This document shows, piece by piece, positions 16,542 through 25,170 of a stretch of 64,000 nt of DNA. The notes beneath the pieces are model-generated. The model searched no databases. It had not been told where the DNA came from and saw nothing but the letters and a program-made list of their open reading frames with translations. This DNA comes from Streptomyces sp. GTDB lineage: Bacteria > Actinomycetota > Actinomycetes > Streptomycetales > Streptomycetaceae. Position 1 is the stretch's first letter; each line of letters starts with the position of its first letter. Both the position numbers and the translations under genes were made by a program. The DNA lies in the NCBI RefSeq assembly GCF_019510245.1, contig NZ_JAEKKT010000141.1, positions 1 through 64,000 on the forward strand, in the 5' to 3' direction.

Positions 16542-18803
16542 CTACCGCTGGAGGGTGTTCTCGCGCAGGGGCCGGTAGGGCCCGGCGGCATGGCCGGATC
16601 TCGCTGCCCGGTCCTGTTCCGCCAGAGCCTGGCGGATCAGCTCCAGGCTGCGGGTGACCGAGCCGATCTCGTCGTGGTTGACCGGGTGCAGCACGGTACG
16701 GCGGTCTCCGCCGGCGAGCCGTGCGACGAGCACGGCGACCGAGCGCAGTGGCCGGATCACCAGGACGTGGAGCCAGCCCAGGCAGAGTGCGCCCAAGGTG
16801 AGGCCGAGGATCCCGGCGAGCATGGTGCGCTGCTGGGCCTGCATCGCGGGGATCTGGAGCGCTGCCGCGGGTTCGGCGGTCACCACGTGCCAGCCGAGCT
16901 GGGCCGTCGGACCGCTTTGCGCCAGCGGTGCGGCAGCGTCGACGGACGGGCCGGAGGACGTGCGGAGCACCGCCGAGGTCGCGGTGCCCGGTGTGCCGGG
17001 GGCGCCCTGGGTGGAGCGGGCGAGGCGGGTCAGGCCGGAGTCGGGCAGCGCCTGGAAGGCGCGGTAGCCCACACTCGCCGCCAGCACCTTGTGGTTGCGG
17101 TCCGTCACCCAGACGCTGCCCAGCTTCGGCCTGGCCAGAAGGGAGTTGAGAGCCTTCACGTCGATCTCGCCGAACAGCACCACGCCGGCCGCCGGGGTCT
17201 TGCCCGTGACGGCCCGGACCTGGGCGTAGGCGGCGATCGCCGGGATCCGGCCCGAGGTGTTGACGGTGGTGATCCCGCCGCCCCGGGGCACGTGGACGAG
17301 GGTGCGCAGTGGCGTCTCGCCCACCCTCAGCGTGATGCCGCCCGAGCGGTCCAGGAGATACAGCGAGCGGTACGACCGGTGGCCGGCGAGGGCGTGCCGC
17401 AGGGCCTTGGCCTGGTCCGCCCGGCTCGTGCCCGGCAGCCGTGCGGCCGTCTCGGTCAGGTCGGTGTACGACTGGTCGAGGGACTGCCGGATCCGGTTCG
17501 TCGCGATCTCGGTGCGCGCCTGCTGGTCGGCGAGGACCGGAGCGGGAACGGCGGTCGCGACGTCCGCCCGGTTCAGCACGGAGATCATCGGCACCGCCCA
17601 GCAGGCCACCACCACGACGCCGACCACGGCCAGCGCCCGGTAGCCCGGTCCGCGCCGGGCCGGGATCTCCTCGGGGCCGCTCTCGCCGAGCAGTTGCCGG
17701 CGCAGTGACTCCAGTGCCCGCCCGATGCGGGCCAGTTCCCCGAAGCCGTGCACCGGAACCGGTCGGTACAGCTCCTCCAGCGCGGCCGTCCCGTCCTCGG
17801 TCGCGCCCCGGGCCAGCCGGCCGGCGGACAGATACAGCCGCAGCAGCGGCCGCTGCACCAAGAAGTGCAGCGCCAGCCCGAGCAGCAGCGCGACCCCGGC
17901 CAGTGCCCCCGCGGCCTTGAGGGCGAAGGGCAGGTAGTCGGTGGCGGCGGTCGTGACGGGCACCGCGCGGGAGGTGAACACCACGAGACCGAGGTCGTCG
18001 GTGCTGCCCGGACCGGTCGCCGAGGCGACCTGGGCCCAGCCGGCCACCGTGCGCCGGCTGCCCGTGGCGGCGCCCAGCAGGCTTCCCGAGCCGTCGGTGT
18101 CAGGCCCTGCCTTCGCCGCACGGGCCGCCGTCGCGGGCAGCCCGCTGTCGGCGGCGGCCGGCACCGCCGTGCCGCGGGTCGTGGTGGCGAGTGCGGTGCC
18201 GTTCGCGTCGAGCACTGCGGCGGCGCGTCCGTCGCCGTACGTCGTGAGAGCGGGGAGCACCTCGGAGACCACGAGCAGCCACTGCCGGTCGGCCCGGTTC
18301 ACCAGCTGGTCCTGGTTGGCGTCGTCCTGCTGCGCGGGCACCGTGACCTTGGCGAAGTACAGCAGCTCCCGGGTGCCGTTCGAGGTCACCAGGCGGGGCC
18401 GGAGCACACCGTGCCCGGACGCCGTCCTGGCGACGTCCACCCCGGCCAGCGGCACCGACTTGCCGCCGGCCGCCAGCAGTTTGCCGGTGCGCGCGTCGAT
18501 CAGCGCGCTGCCGACGACCGCCTTCCTGGCGGAGGTCAGCGCCTTGAGCGTGGTCGTGGGGGTCGACGCGCTCGTCGCGGGGTACGTGTTCGCCGTACGG
18601 TGCACCGAGTTCGCCTCGACGTCGATCGCGGTGCGCATCGACAGCGCGGTGTCCGCGGCGATCTGCTGCTCCCCGTTCAGCACGGCCTGCGGCACTCGCG
18701 TCGCGTGGATGCCGTCGAGACCGATCACGGTCACGACGGCGACCACCAGCAGCAGTCCGACGAGAGCGGCTATCGGCGGGCGCACCCCGCCAAGTATCGG
18801 CAT
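16542..18803 (-). CDS. Double extracytoplasmic-sensor/HAMP membrane protein without output domain
   Basis: A 753-residue protein built from two similar halves. Each half has a membrane helix, a Cache-like extracytoplasmic sensor of 200-250 residues, a second helix (LALHFLVQRPLLRLYLSAGRL in half one, WLHVLVIRPLRSVAVLVARL in half two) and a HAMP-like segment. The second HAMP ends in NHDEIGSVTRSLELIRQAL and a short tail. No kinase, cyclase or methyl-accepting domain follows. ATG 18803 is chosen because codons upstream of about 18860 lose G/C third positions, although the frame stays open to 18926. It precedes pgsB by 15 bases, so it probably belongs to the same operon and may regulate polymer synthesis. 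Confidence 0.75.
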   Translation of the reverse strand: MPILGGVRPPIAALVGLLLVVAVVTVIGLDGIHATRVPQAVLNGEQQIAADTALSMRTAIDVEANSVHRTANTYPATSASTPTTTLKALTSARKAVVGSALIDARTGKLLAAGGKSVPLAGVDVARTASGHGVLRPRLVTSNGTRELLYFAKVTVPAQQDDANQDQLVNRADRQWLLVVSEVLPALTTYGDGRAAAVLDANGTALATTTRGTAVPAAADSGLPATAARAAKAGPDTDGSGSLLGAATGSRRTVAGWAQVASATGPGSTDDLGLVVFTSRAVPVTTAATDYLPFALKAAGALAGVALLLGLALHFLVQRPLLRLYLSAGRLARGATEDGTAALEELYRPVPVHGFGELARIGRALESLRRQLLGESGPEEIPARRGPGYRALAVVGVVVVACWAVPMISVLNRADVATAVPAPVLADQQARTEIATNRIRQSLDQSYTDLTETAARLPGTSRADQAKALRHALAGHRSYRSLYLLDRSGGITLRVGETPLRTLVHVPRGGGITTVNTSGRIPAIAAYAQVRAVTGKTPAAGVVLFGEIDVKALNSLLARPKLGSVWVTDRNHKVLAASVGYRAFQALPDSGLTRLARSTQGAPGTPGTATSAVLRTSSGPSVDAAAPLAQSGPTAQLGWHVVTAEPAAALQIPAMQAQQRTMLAGILGLTLGALCLGWLHVLVIRPLRSVAVLVARLAGGDRRTVLHPVNHDEIGSVTRSLELIRQALAEQDRAARSGHAAGPYRPLRENTLQR

Positions 18804-19080
18804 ATCGGCGCGGCGGCGGACACGGTGTCGGCGCGGCGCCCGGGGGGCGGAGGGCAGGGCAGCGGATCCTTCCTCAACTGGCGCCAAGCGTTCGAATGTT
18901 TGACGTCGCAAACACTCTAGCCTCACGCCATCACATAACCGTCACATAATCATGCCAGTGTCGTACGTGTGAACTGGCCATGGGGAGAAGGCCGGCCCGC
19001 GGTGGGCGACCACCCCCGACAGGACGAAGGGCGGACCCACGAACAGGACCCGCCCCTCACCTCTCCGGTCGGTCGTCCGG

Positions 19081-20451
19081 TCAGCGGACGAAGGAGATCT
19101 CCGGGTACTTCGTGGAGGGCCCGTCGAGCAGGGTGCTGTGCTTCTTGCTCAGCTCCTGGTCGAAGAAGGCCGCGAGATAGACGCTCTGGACCCTGACCGC
19201 CCGGGTCGGGTCGATCGTGCCGTACTGCTGCTGGAGCTGCGACTGGGAGATGCCGAGCAGGCGCGCCTGCTGGGGCACCATCCACTCGTTGTCGCTGAAG
19301 GACAGGTGCGCCGAGCCCTTGAGCTTGATGTCGACCCGGTAACCCTTGAGGTGCGACCACATCGTGCGCCACGACGAGTCGTTGTTGCGGTTGTGGCTGC
19401 CGGAGCTGAAGAGCATGAAGGGGCGCTTGAGGTCCTTGTTCTGAGCCGACCCGAAGAACTGCCCGTCCAGGTTGGCACCGGCGGCGATACGGCTGTCGAG
19501 CTGCATGGAGGTGGCGACCGCCGCGCCGCCCAGTGACCAGCCGAACATCCCGATGCGGGACATGTCCACCGACTTCGTCAGCCCGGCGGGGAGCGTGGCC
19601 TTGCCGGCGTCGGGGTTGCCGCCCTTGCTGAGCGTGCCGAGCTGGTTGATGACGAACTTGATGTCGGCCGCGCGCACCTTCAGGGTGTCGGAGGAATGGG
19701 CGCCCGCCGGCATCGTGTTGACCTCGAGCCGGTTGCCCGGGAACTGCACCTCGTTGGCGTCGTGGGTGTGATCGACGGTGACGACAAGGTAGCCGCGGCT
19801 GGCGAGGTCCTGGGCGAGGGCGGTGCCCATCGCGCGGTCCGAGTGCAGGCCGGTCGAGTACAGCAGGACGGGCAGCTTGCCGAGCTTGGTGTTCACCGGG
19901 GCGAGGACATGTCCCGCGGTCTTCGGCAGGGTCACCTGCTGCGGCGACAGGCCACGGGTGGCGAGGAAGTGGGCGCCGGAGATCGACGGCATCCAGGGCG
20001 CCTGGTAGTGCCCGGACGTGTTGGTGGCCGGGTACCAGAGCGAGACCATCAGCTCGCGAGGCTTGCTGCCGGAAACGTAAGGATCCGTACGGGACTTGTC
20101 GACGAGGTGCAGGCCGACCATGCCGACGCTGTACTTCCCCGCCGGCGCGGGCATGGTGAGCTGGAGACCGGTCGCGTTGGCGCGGCCGGCTGCGAGAGTC
20201 TGGGCGCTGAGGGTCTTGGTGCTGAGGGACTTCTGGAGCACCGCCTCGTCGTTCGTGGGCGCCCAAGGCGTGGTCTGGTCGGTCTGGTCGGTCTGGTCGG
20301 GCGAGAACCCGTTGGCCGCCGGCTTGGCGGCGGTGTTCCCGGCGGCCATCGCCGGCGTCATCCCCGCACCCAGGGCGACGGCCAGCGCACTCGCCGTGCC
20401 GGCCGCTCTGGCTATCACTTGGCGGCGGTGGCGCGGGCGGCGGTGTTTCAT
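19081..20451 (-). CDS. Secreted alpha/beta hydrolase (PAF-acetylhydrolase-like)
   Basis: A 456-residue exported protein. A signal peptide with an Arg-rich start and AMA cleavage region spans residues 1-38. It is followed by a short DQT triplet repeat (DNA 20275-20300, ggtctggtc copies). The hydrolase fold shows RELMVSLWYPA, VTVDHTHDANEV and the nucleophile elbow GWSLGG with S306, and SGSHNRN/GSAHLSFSD as late acid and His regions. This matches the PAF-acetylhydrolase II / cutinase-like lipase group of actinomycetes. The start at 20451 follows AAGGGGG. It is the last gene before the tRNA relic. The substrate is unknown, with lipid or polyester esters most likely. Confidence 0.85.
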   Translation of the reverse strand: MKHRRPRHRRQVIARAAGTASALAVALGAGMTPAMAAGNTAAKPAANGFSPDQTDQTDQTTPWAPTNDEAVLQKSLSTKTLSAQTLAAGRANATGLQLTMPAPAGKYSVGMVGLHLVDKSRTDPYVSGSKPRELMVSLWYPATNTSGHYQAPWMPSISGAHFLATRGLSPQQVTLPKTAGHVLAPVNTKLGKLPVLLYSTGLHSDRAMGTALAQDLASRGYLVVTVDHTHDANEVQFPGNRLEVNTMPAGAHSSDTLKVRAADIKFVINQLGTLSKGGNPDAGKATLPAGLTKSVDMSRIGMFGWSLGGAAVATSMQLDSRIAAGANLDGQFFGSAQNKDLKRPFMLFSSGSHNRNNDSSWRTMWSHLKGYRVDIKLKGSAHLSFSDNEWMVPQQARLLGISQSQLQQQYGTIDPTRAVRVQSVYLAAFFDQELSKKHSTLLDGPSTKYPEISFVR

Positions 20452-21008
20452 GGAACCCCCTTGTTGGTCCGCGGTCGCGGAATGGGCGATCGACTGTCGC
20501 ACACCGTACCGCCACAGCGTCAGCCGGATCCGCCGCCTCGGGAGGTAGCCGCAGCCACTCACGTACGGGATGCCGAGTCGTATACGCCGGGCTGAAGCCG
20601 TGCGCTCCGCCTGAGGGGCGATGTCTTCGAGGTGTCGTTGCGGCCGCACATCCCCTGCCTGGTTGCGGGTGCCGCCGCCGAACCGGAAGTCGCCCTCCTC
20701 GGCGTGGGCATCGGCCTGCCGCCGCTCTGCCTGTGTGGCACCGCGTGGGCTGGTCGGCCGCGGGCAGCTCGGGCGGCCCGTATCCGGCCGCGAGAGCGAC
20801 GCCGGCGCGACCTGAACGAAGTCGGCCGACGTCAGGGGCCTCGCACGCCACCCGTCGACTTCGCGTACCCGACTGCGATCCAGGTGCCCGTGCGCTGCTG
20901 TTCGCGAGCGTCGCAGGCGCCGTCAAGGATCCGGCAGCGGTTCCCCGTCTCCCGTTCTCGCCGATCCGGCCACTAGTGCGAGTCGGCGCGGCTCGTTTGC
21001 TCCTGCGG
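20452..21008. other. Gene-free stretch upstream of the hydrolase
   Basis: No open frame here has convincing codon use or a recognisable product. The left part holds the hydrolase leader. The right part runs into the tRNA relic. It may contain decayed remains of a mobile element, but no integrase motif could be read. Confidence 0.5.
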
Positions 21009-21044
21009 GCAGGAGGCCGGCGGTTCGACGCCGTCCGCGCCCAC
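21009..21044 (+). pseudogene. tRNA-Val 3'-end relic (possible attachment-site remnant)
   Basis: These 36 bases match the anticodon-stem-to-acceptor end of the tRNA-Val at 11179-11214 at 32 positions, including cggcggttcga and cgtccgcgcccac. The upstream part cannot fold into a D arm or a normal anticodon loop, and CCA is lost, so it is not a functional tRNA. The orientation is the same as the real gene. Confidence 0.75.
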
Positions 21045-21056
21045 GTGAACAGACGA

Positions 21057-21076
21057 CCCCGGCCGAGCGGCCGGGG
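21057..21076. terminator. Hairpin after the tRNA relic
   Basis: A perfect 8-bp stem (CCCCGGCC / GGCCGGGG) with a GAGC loop. It sits at the same distance behind the relic as the hairpin behind the intact tRNA. Confidence 0.6.
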
Positions 21077-21088
21077 CCTCTCGTGTGT

Positions 21089-21418
21089 TCAATCCGTCTC
21101 GTGCGCGTGCTTGAGCCGGCTCCGGGCGTCCATGCGGTCCGGTGCGGTGACCTCCGCCCAGAAGCGGTGGCCGCTGACGAACACCGCGAGTTCGTGCTCG
21201 CGACGGCGCAGCTTCTCCACCTCGGCCTGTTCGTCCTCGGTCCAGCCCGGGGAGGCGGGGCGCTCCACCTTGCGCCAGCCGCCCTCGTCACTGAATCCGT
21301 CCAGCGGCTCGACCGACCAGGGGAGCCGCTTCAGCAGGGCCGACAGCTCGGCCCGGACCTGATGCAGCTCCTCCTGACCGGCGAGGAGGTCACTCGGAAA
21401 GTCATAGGTCGCAGCCAC
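21089..21418 (-). CDS. Conserved hypothetical protein, 109 aa
   Basis: A small cytoplasmic protein with a GTG start. It is highly charged, with helical segments (LLAGQEELHQVRAELSALLK, then WTEDEQAEVEKLRRREHELAVF) flanking a Trp/Gly region (EGGWRKVERP). The pattern is common among Streptomyces hypothetical proteins. No enzyme motif is present. It converges on the tRNA relic hairpin. Confidence 0.7.
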   Translation of the reverse strand: MAATYDFPSDLLAGQEELHQVRAELSALLKRLPWSVEPLDGFSDEGGWRKVERPASPGWTEDEQAEVEKLRRREHELAVFVSGHRFWAEVTAPDRMDARSRLKHAHETD

Positions 21419-21506
21419 GCGGCAATGGTACGCCTGTTCGATTTTAGGTGGCGAGTTTGTTCGTGGGGTTCATGTGTTCGACGCGCGGTGCCGCCGGTCC
21501 GCGTCG

Positions 21507-21794
21507 TCACCCGCCGCCCCAGAGATCGATCACCGCCACCAGGCAGACCCCGGCGACCGCCCCCTGCAGCGCAGCCGTGACCCACATCCGCGCGCTCCAC
21601 GCCGCCGCCGCGATGATCCCCGCACACAGGGCGAGACCTCCCAGGCACGACCGGGGGACCCAGGCCGCCCCCGACGTGCCGAGTGTCAGAACGGCCAGGA
21701 CTCCGAACAGCGCGACCGCCTCGAACACCACCATGGCCACCGCCGCGACCGCGTCCCCGACCCACTTCGCGTACCGTCTGATTCCGCCGTCCAC
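21507..21794 (-). CDS. Small hypothetical membrane protein
   Basis: Ninety-five residues with three or four hydrophobic stretches (VAMVVFEAVALFGVLAVLTL, then GGLALCAGIIAAAAW and ALQGAVAGVCLVAVIDL). The start is GTG. G/C third positions favour this strand. It has no recognisable family; the call rests on composition and hydrophobic pattern. Confidence 0.55.
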   Translation of the reverse strand: MDGGIRRYAKWVGDAVAAVAMVVFEAVALFGVLAVLTLGTSGAAWVPRSCLGGLALCAGIIAAAAWSARMWVTAALQGAVAGVCLVAVIDLWGGG

Positions 21795-21938
21795 CGCGGA
21801 AGCGTCTCCCGGAGCCGCGGACTCCGCCGGCTCCGCCCTCAGAACGAGACCGGACCGGGACCCGACCGGTGGGTGGAGGTTCTCTCCATCGACCCGTGGG
21901 TGGTGGTGAAGGGCCGGGTGCCGGAGGAGCCTTGGGGC

Positions 21939-22565
21939 ATGGGATCACTGCACTCGGGACTTGTCGCTCTCACCGGTGTCTGCGTCCTGGTCTTCGTCGT
22001 GGCCTGGATCGCGGGTGCCGTCTATTTCGGAATGAAGAGCCCGGCCGGTGCGCGCGGTTGGGTGCGGGGACTGCGCCGTACGCTGCCCCGCCGGGTACTG
22101 CTGGTCGCGGGGGCCTGGCTGTTCTCCTGGCTGGTCGGGCACACCGCCGGGTTCTGGCACCGTCTGCAGTACTGGCAGCCGGGACTCGCGCTCCTCGGCG
22201 CCCTCCTCGCCGTCGCCGCCACCGCTCTGCTGCTGTGGGCCCGCTGGGTCCTGGGCACGATGTGGGCCAGCGTCCCGACGGTCCAGGAGCACCACGAACT
22301 GCGCACCGACGGGCCCTACGGGCTGGTTCGCCACCCCATATACACCGGCCTGCTCGGACTGGTCGTCGGCGCCATGCTGGCCTGCGGTTTCGGCGTCTGG
22401 ACAGCCGTCCTGGCGGTCACCGCCCCGTGGCTGCTGAGCCGGGTACGGACCGAGGACGCGCTGATGGCCGGCCGGTTCGGGGCCTCGTACCAGGCCTACC
22501 GCGCCCGCGTTCCGGCGCTCATACCGTGGACGCGTCCGACCCCGGTCCGCACCCGGCACGTGTAG
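21939..22565 (+). CDS. Isoprenylcysteine carboxyl methyltransferase (ICMT/PEMT-like) family protein
   Basis: A 208-residue membrane protein with five or six helices. The conserved C-terminal signature is present: ELRTDGPYGLVRHPIYTGLL, the SAM- and substrate-binding RHPxY motif, followed by the acidic RTEDALMAGRFGASYQAYR segment. Bacterial members methylate small lipophilic acceptors, and the substrate here is unknown. ATG 21939 follows GGAGGAG; longer in-frame starts upstream lack such a site and have poor composition. The gene converges on the SUKH protein gene. Confidence 0.85.
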   Translation: MGSLHSGLVALTGVCVLVFVVAWIAGAVYFGMKSPAGARGWVRGLRRTLPRRVLLVAGAWLFSWLVGHTAGFWHRLQYWQPGLALLGALLAVAATALLLWARWVLGTMWASVPTVQEHHELRTDGPYGLVRHPIYTGLLGLVVGAMLACGFGVWTAVLAVTAPWLLSRVRTEDALMAGRFGASYQAYRARVPALIPWTRPTPVRTRHV

Positions 22566-22587
22566 CGCAGGGTGGCACGAGGCTCCG

Positions 22588-24489
22588 CTACGGCCGGTAC
22601 GGCACGAGGCGGACGGTCAGGTAGGACTCGCCCGGGCCCGGGGCGCGGTTCCAGGGGCGGGTGCGGAGGGTGTGCAGGCGGCCCTCGGCGAGTGCGAACC
22701 GGGGCAGGCGGACGCCGAACTCGGTGGCGAGGGCCTCCAGGACGCGGCGCTCGTGCCGCCGGTGCTCGTCGGGGCCGTCGAGTGGGAAGCGGAGGGCCTC
22801 CGGGACGGGACCCCGGTGTTCGGTCGTGGTGCCGACGGCGGTGAGGCCGTACCGCTCCTCGCCGTTCTCGGCCACGGAGAGGTAGAAGACGCCCGGGTGG
22901 TGGTCGCGCGACGGCCGGCTCCACACCGTGACCGCGCGGGTGTCCCGGGAGGCGGCCAGGCCAGGGGAGACCAGGCGCCGCTCGTCGAAGCCCCCGCCCG
23001 GCCGCCCTTCGAACGCGAAGCTCCAGCCGGTGCCCGCCCGGCCGACGGCGGCCAGTGCCGTGTCCGCCCACGGCGGGACGGTGTCTGCGGCACGGAAACG
23101 CATCCGGGCGTCCCCCGGCGCCGCCGGGGCGTTGAGGGCGGTGGGTCCGTCGGTGTCGGCGTCGGGAGCTATGAGGGAGGGCAGTGCGAGCGGGGCCACG
23201 CCTTCCAGGAGGAGGAAGCGGTAGGAGGTCAGGAAGGTGCCGGGGGTCTCGTCGGCCAGCCAGGCCAGGCCCGGGGGGTCCAGGTCGGCGGTGGGCGGCG
23301 GGGTGGCACCCGGCTGTCCGGCACGGGGTGTGGCGAGGAGTTCGCGGCCGCGGTCGGGTGTGATCAGGGGGCCGAGGAGCGGGTCGGCGCACAGGCCGAG
23401 CGGGGCGAGGTGCTCGGGGCTCAGCGGCCGCCAGTCGGGCAGGGCGGCGCGCAGGGTGTGCCAGGCCGCGTCCGTCTCGCCCCAGCGGGCCAGTTCCCGG
23501 GCCTCCTCGACGGCCCGGCCGAAGGGGCCTTCGGCGGTGTAGCGGTAGGTGCCCTCCCGTATCTGCCCGAGGACCTCGTCCGCCGTCGCGCGCACCGCGT
23601 CGGCGGCGCCGGGCAGGTCATGGGCCGCCAGACCCCCGTCCCGGCGCATGCGGACGTGCTCGGCCGCCAGCACGGGCACGATCTCCGGGGCGTACACCGG
23701 GTCGGCCGCCAGGCCGCGGAAGGACACCAGGTACGTCTCCCCGAGCAGTCGGCGGATCTGGTCGTGCAGTCCTCGCGCGCGTGGCCTGCCGAAGGCGACC
23801 GCCTCCGCCAGCGCTGCCGCGGCCTGCTCGTACCTTCCGGCGAGCGCGTCCAGCCGTGCGGCCGCCACGGAGGCGTCCAGGGCCCGGGTCGTCGCGTTGA
23901 CGAACACCGATCCCTGTCGCTCCGAGCGGCTCACCTGGAGGTGGTGGAACTCGCGGTACATCGCCGCCATGAACACCCGGAACGACCCGTACCGCGTCGG
24001 GGGTTCGGCGTGCCAGGGGGCCCACGTGTACACGGCCCACTCGCCCGCCCCGTCCACGTCGCCCGGGTCGAGCAGGACGTAGAGGGCGTCCGACTCCACG
24101 TCCAGTTGCAGTGCCCGCCCCCACATTCCGGCGAGGAGTTGGTCCTCGGGGGCGGGGCCGTCGTCCAGTTCTCCCGGGAAGTACTCGGACAGGCCCGCCG
24201 CGTCCTCGTGCCAGCGGGCCTGGCCGGTGCCGGCGAGCACCCAGAGGAATCCGCCCGCGTGCCGCCAGCCGTCGGTCACCGCGAGGAAGGACCGGTACGA
24301 CGGCGGCAGCCGGTGCCCGAGCCGCTCCTCCAGCTCGCGGATGCGCTCCTCCGGTGCGGGCGGGAATCCCAGCCAGCGTGTCCGCAGGGGTTCTTCGTCA
24401 CGCTCCGTCGCGTCGCCGCCCTGCGCGTCCGCCCACTCCTGGCTCCACCGGACCAGGAACGGCCGCCAGTCCTCGCTCGTCTGCGTCAT
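22588..24489 (-). CDS. SMI1/KNR4 (SUKH)-domain protein
   Basis: A 633-residue cytoplasmic protein. The N-terminal 180 residues carry the SUKH signature: RIRELEERLGHRLPPSYRSF, LAVTDGWRHAGGFLWVL and later W-rich strands (EWAVYTWAPWHAEPP). SUKH domains often act as immunity proteins against polymorphic toxins, but here the domain sits on a long C-terminal extension with helical repeats and a second beta-rich region (residues 450-633), so a housekeeping or regulatory role is equally possible. No toxin gene is adjacent. Start ATG 24489. Confidence 0.78.
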   Translation of the reverse strand: MTQTSEDWRPFLVRWSQEWADAQGGDATERDEEPLRTRWLGFPPAPEERIRELEERLGHRLPPSYRSFLAVTDGWRHAGGFLWVLAGTGQARWHEDAAGLSEYFPGELDDGPAPEDQLLAGMWGRALQLDVESDALYVLLDPGDVDGAGEWAVYTWAPWHAEPPTRYGSFRVFMAAMYREFHHLQVSRSERQGSVFVNATTRALDASVAAARLDALAGRYEQAAAALAEAVAFGRPRARGLHDQIRRLLGETYLVSFRGLAADPVYAPEIVPVLAAEHVRMRRDGGLAAHDLPGAADAVRATADEVLGQIREGTYRYTAEGPFGRAVEEARELARWGETDAAWHTLRAALPDWRPLSPEHLAPLGLCADPLLGPLITPDRGRELLATPRAGQPGATPPPTADLDPPGLAWLADETPGTFLTSYRFLLLEGVAPLALPSLIAPDADTDGPTALNAPAAPGDARMRFRAADTVPPWADTALAAVGRAGTGWSFAFEGRPGGGFDERRLVSPGLAASRDTRAVTVWSRPSRDHHPGVFYLSVAENGEERYGLTAVGTTTEHRGPVPEALRFPLDGPDEHRRHERRVLEALATEFGVRLPRFALAEGRLHTLRTRPWNRAPGPGESYLTVRLVPYRP

Positions 24490-24594
24490 GCCGGTGATCC
24501 TGGCAGCCGGCACTGACAACGGCCCGGCCCGCGGGCTGAGAAGCTGGGGGCAGGAGCGTGTTCCCGCCGGGCGGGAGAACGGAGCAGGGACAGG

Positions 24595-25170
24595 ATGAGC
24601 GGGCAGCGGCAGCCGGCGTTCGTGAAGGTGTGCGGGCTCACCCGGGAGGAGCAGATCGACTGGGCCGTCGAGCTGGGGTACGACGCTGTCGGGATCGTCG
24701 TGACGCCGAAGAGCAAGCGGTACTGCCCGCCCGAGCGGGCCGTGGCGCTGGCCGGATACGCCCGGGGACGGATCCCCGTCTTCGCCGTGGCCCTGACGCA
24801 CGCCGAGACGGCCGCCGTCGCCGGCCACTTCGACGTCGTCCAGATCTATGAGCCGGCCGACATCCCGAACCTCGCCCTCGCCTCCGGCGCGCCGCCGGAG
24901 AAGCCGGAGGCGCTCCGGTACTTCTTCTACGACGCCAGCGCGGGCAGCGGCGTGTTCGCGGACATCCCGGACTGGGTCGGCGAGGTACCGGGGAAGGTGG
25001 TGATCGCCGGCGGCCTCGACGAGCACAACGTCGCCGGTGTCATCGAGGAGTTCGGGCCGTACGGCGTGGACGTCTCCAGCAGTGTGGAGACCGCGCCGGG
25101 GGTCAAGAGCCGCGAGAAGATGGCCGCCTTCGTCGCCGCGGCCCGCACCCCCGGGCGGAACGGCCGTTAG
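24595..25170 (+). CDS. trpF: Stand-alone phosphoribosylanthranilate isomerase (TrpF-like)
   Basis: A 191-residue TIM barrel of the TrpF family, whose members convert phosphoribosylanthranilate to the CdRP intermediate of tryptophan synthesis. FVKVCGLTREEQ supplies the catalytic Cys (C13), FFYDAS retains an Asp where the general acid lies, and GPYGVDVSSSVE with PGVKS forms the phosphate-binding end. The usual GxGKTFDW loop is changed to GSGVFADIPDW. Streptomyces normally uses the dual PriA (HisA/TrpF) enzyme, so a separate TrpF is unusual and may serve special metabolism or a changed substrate. It overlaps the convergent reductase gene by 4 bases. Confidence 0.82.
   Translation: MSGQRQPAFVKVCGLTREEQIDWAVELGYDAVGIVVTPKSKRYCPPERAVALAGYARGRIPVFAVALTHAETAAVAGHFDVVQIYEPADIPNLALASGAPPEKPEALRYFFYDASAGSGVFADIPDWVGEVPGKVVIAGGLDEHNVAGVIEEFGPYGVDVSSSVETAPGVKSREKMAAFVAAARTPGRNGR

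Noticed and set aside
20452..21008. Integrase remnant inside the supposed island end
   Set aside because: No H-x-x-R or final Tyr motif of tyrosine recombinases and no serine-recombinase motif could be read in any frame.
20971..21044. A second functional tRNA gene
   Set aside because: Only the 3' half matches. The anticodon region folds into CTCCTGC/GCAGGAG with a 2-base loop, no D arm forms and CCA is missing.
22588..24489. Toxin-immunity locus around the SUKH protein
   Set aside because: No polymorphic toxin, secretion marker or further immunity genes lie next to it, and the protein is much longer than typical SUKH immunity proteins.
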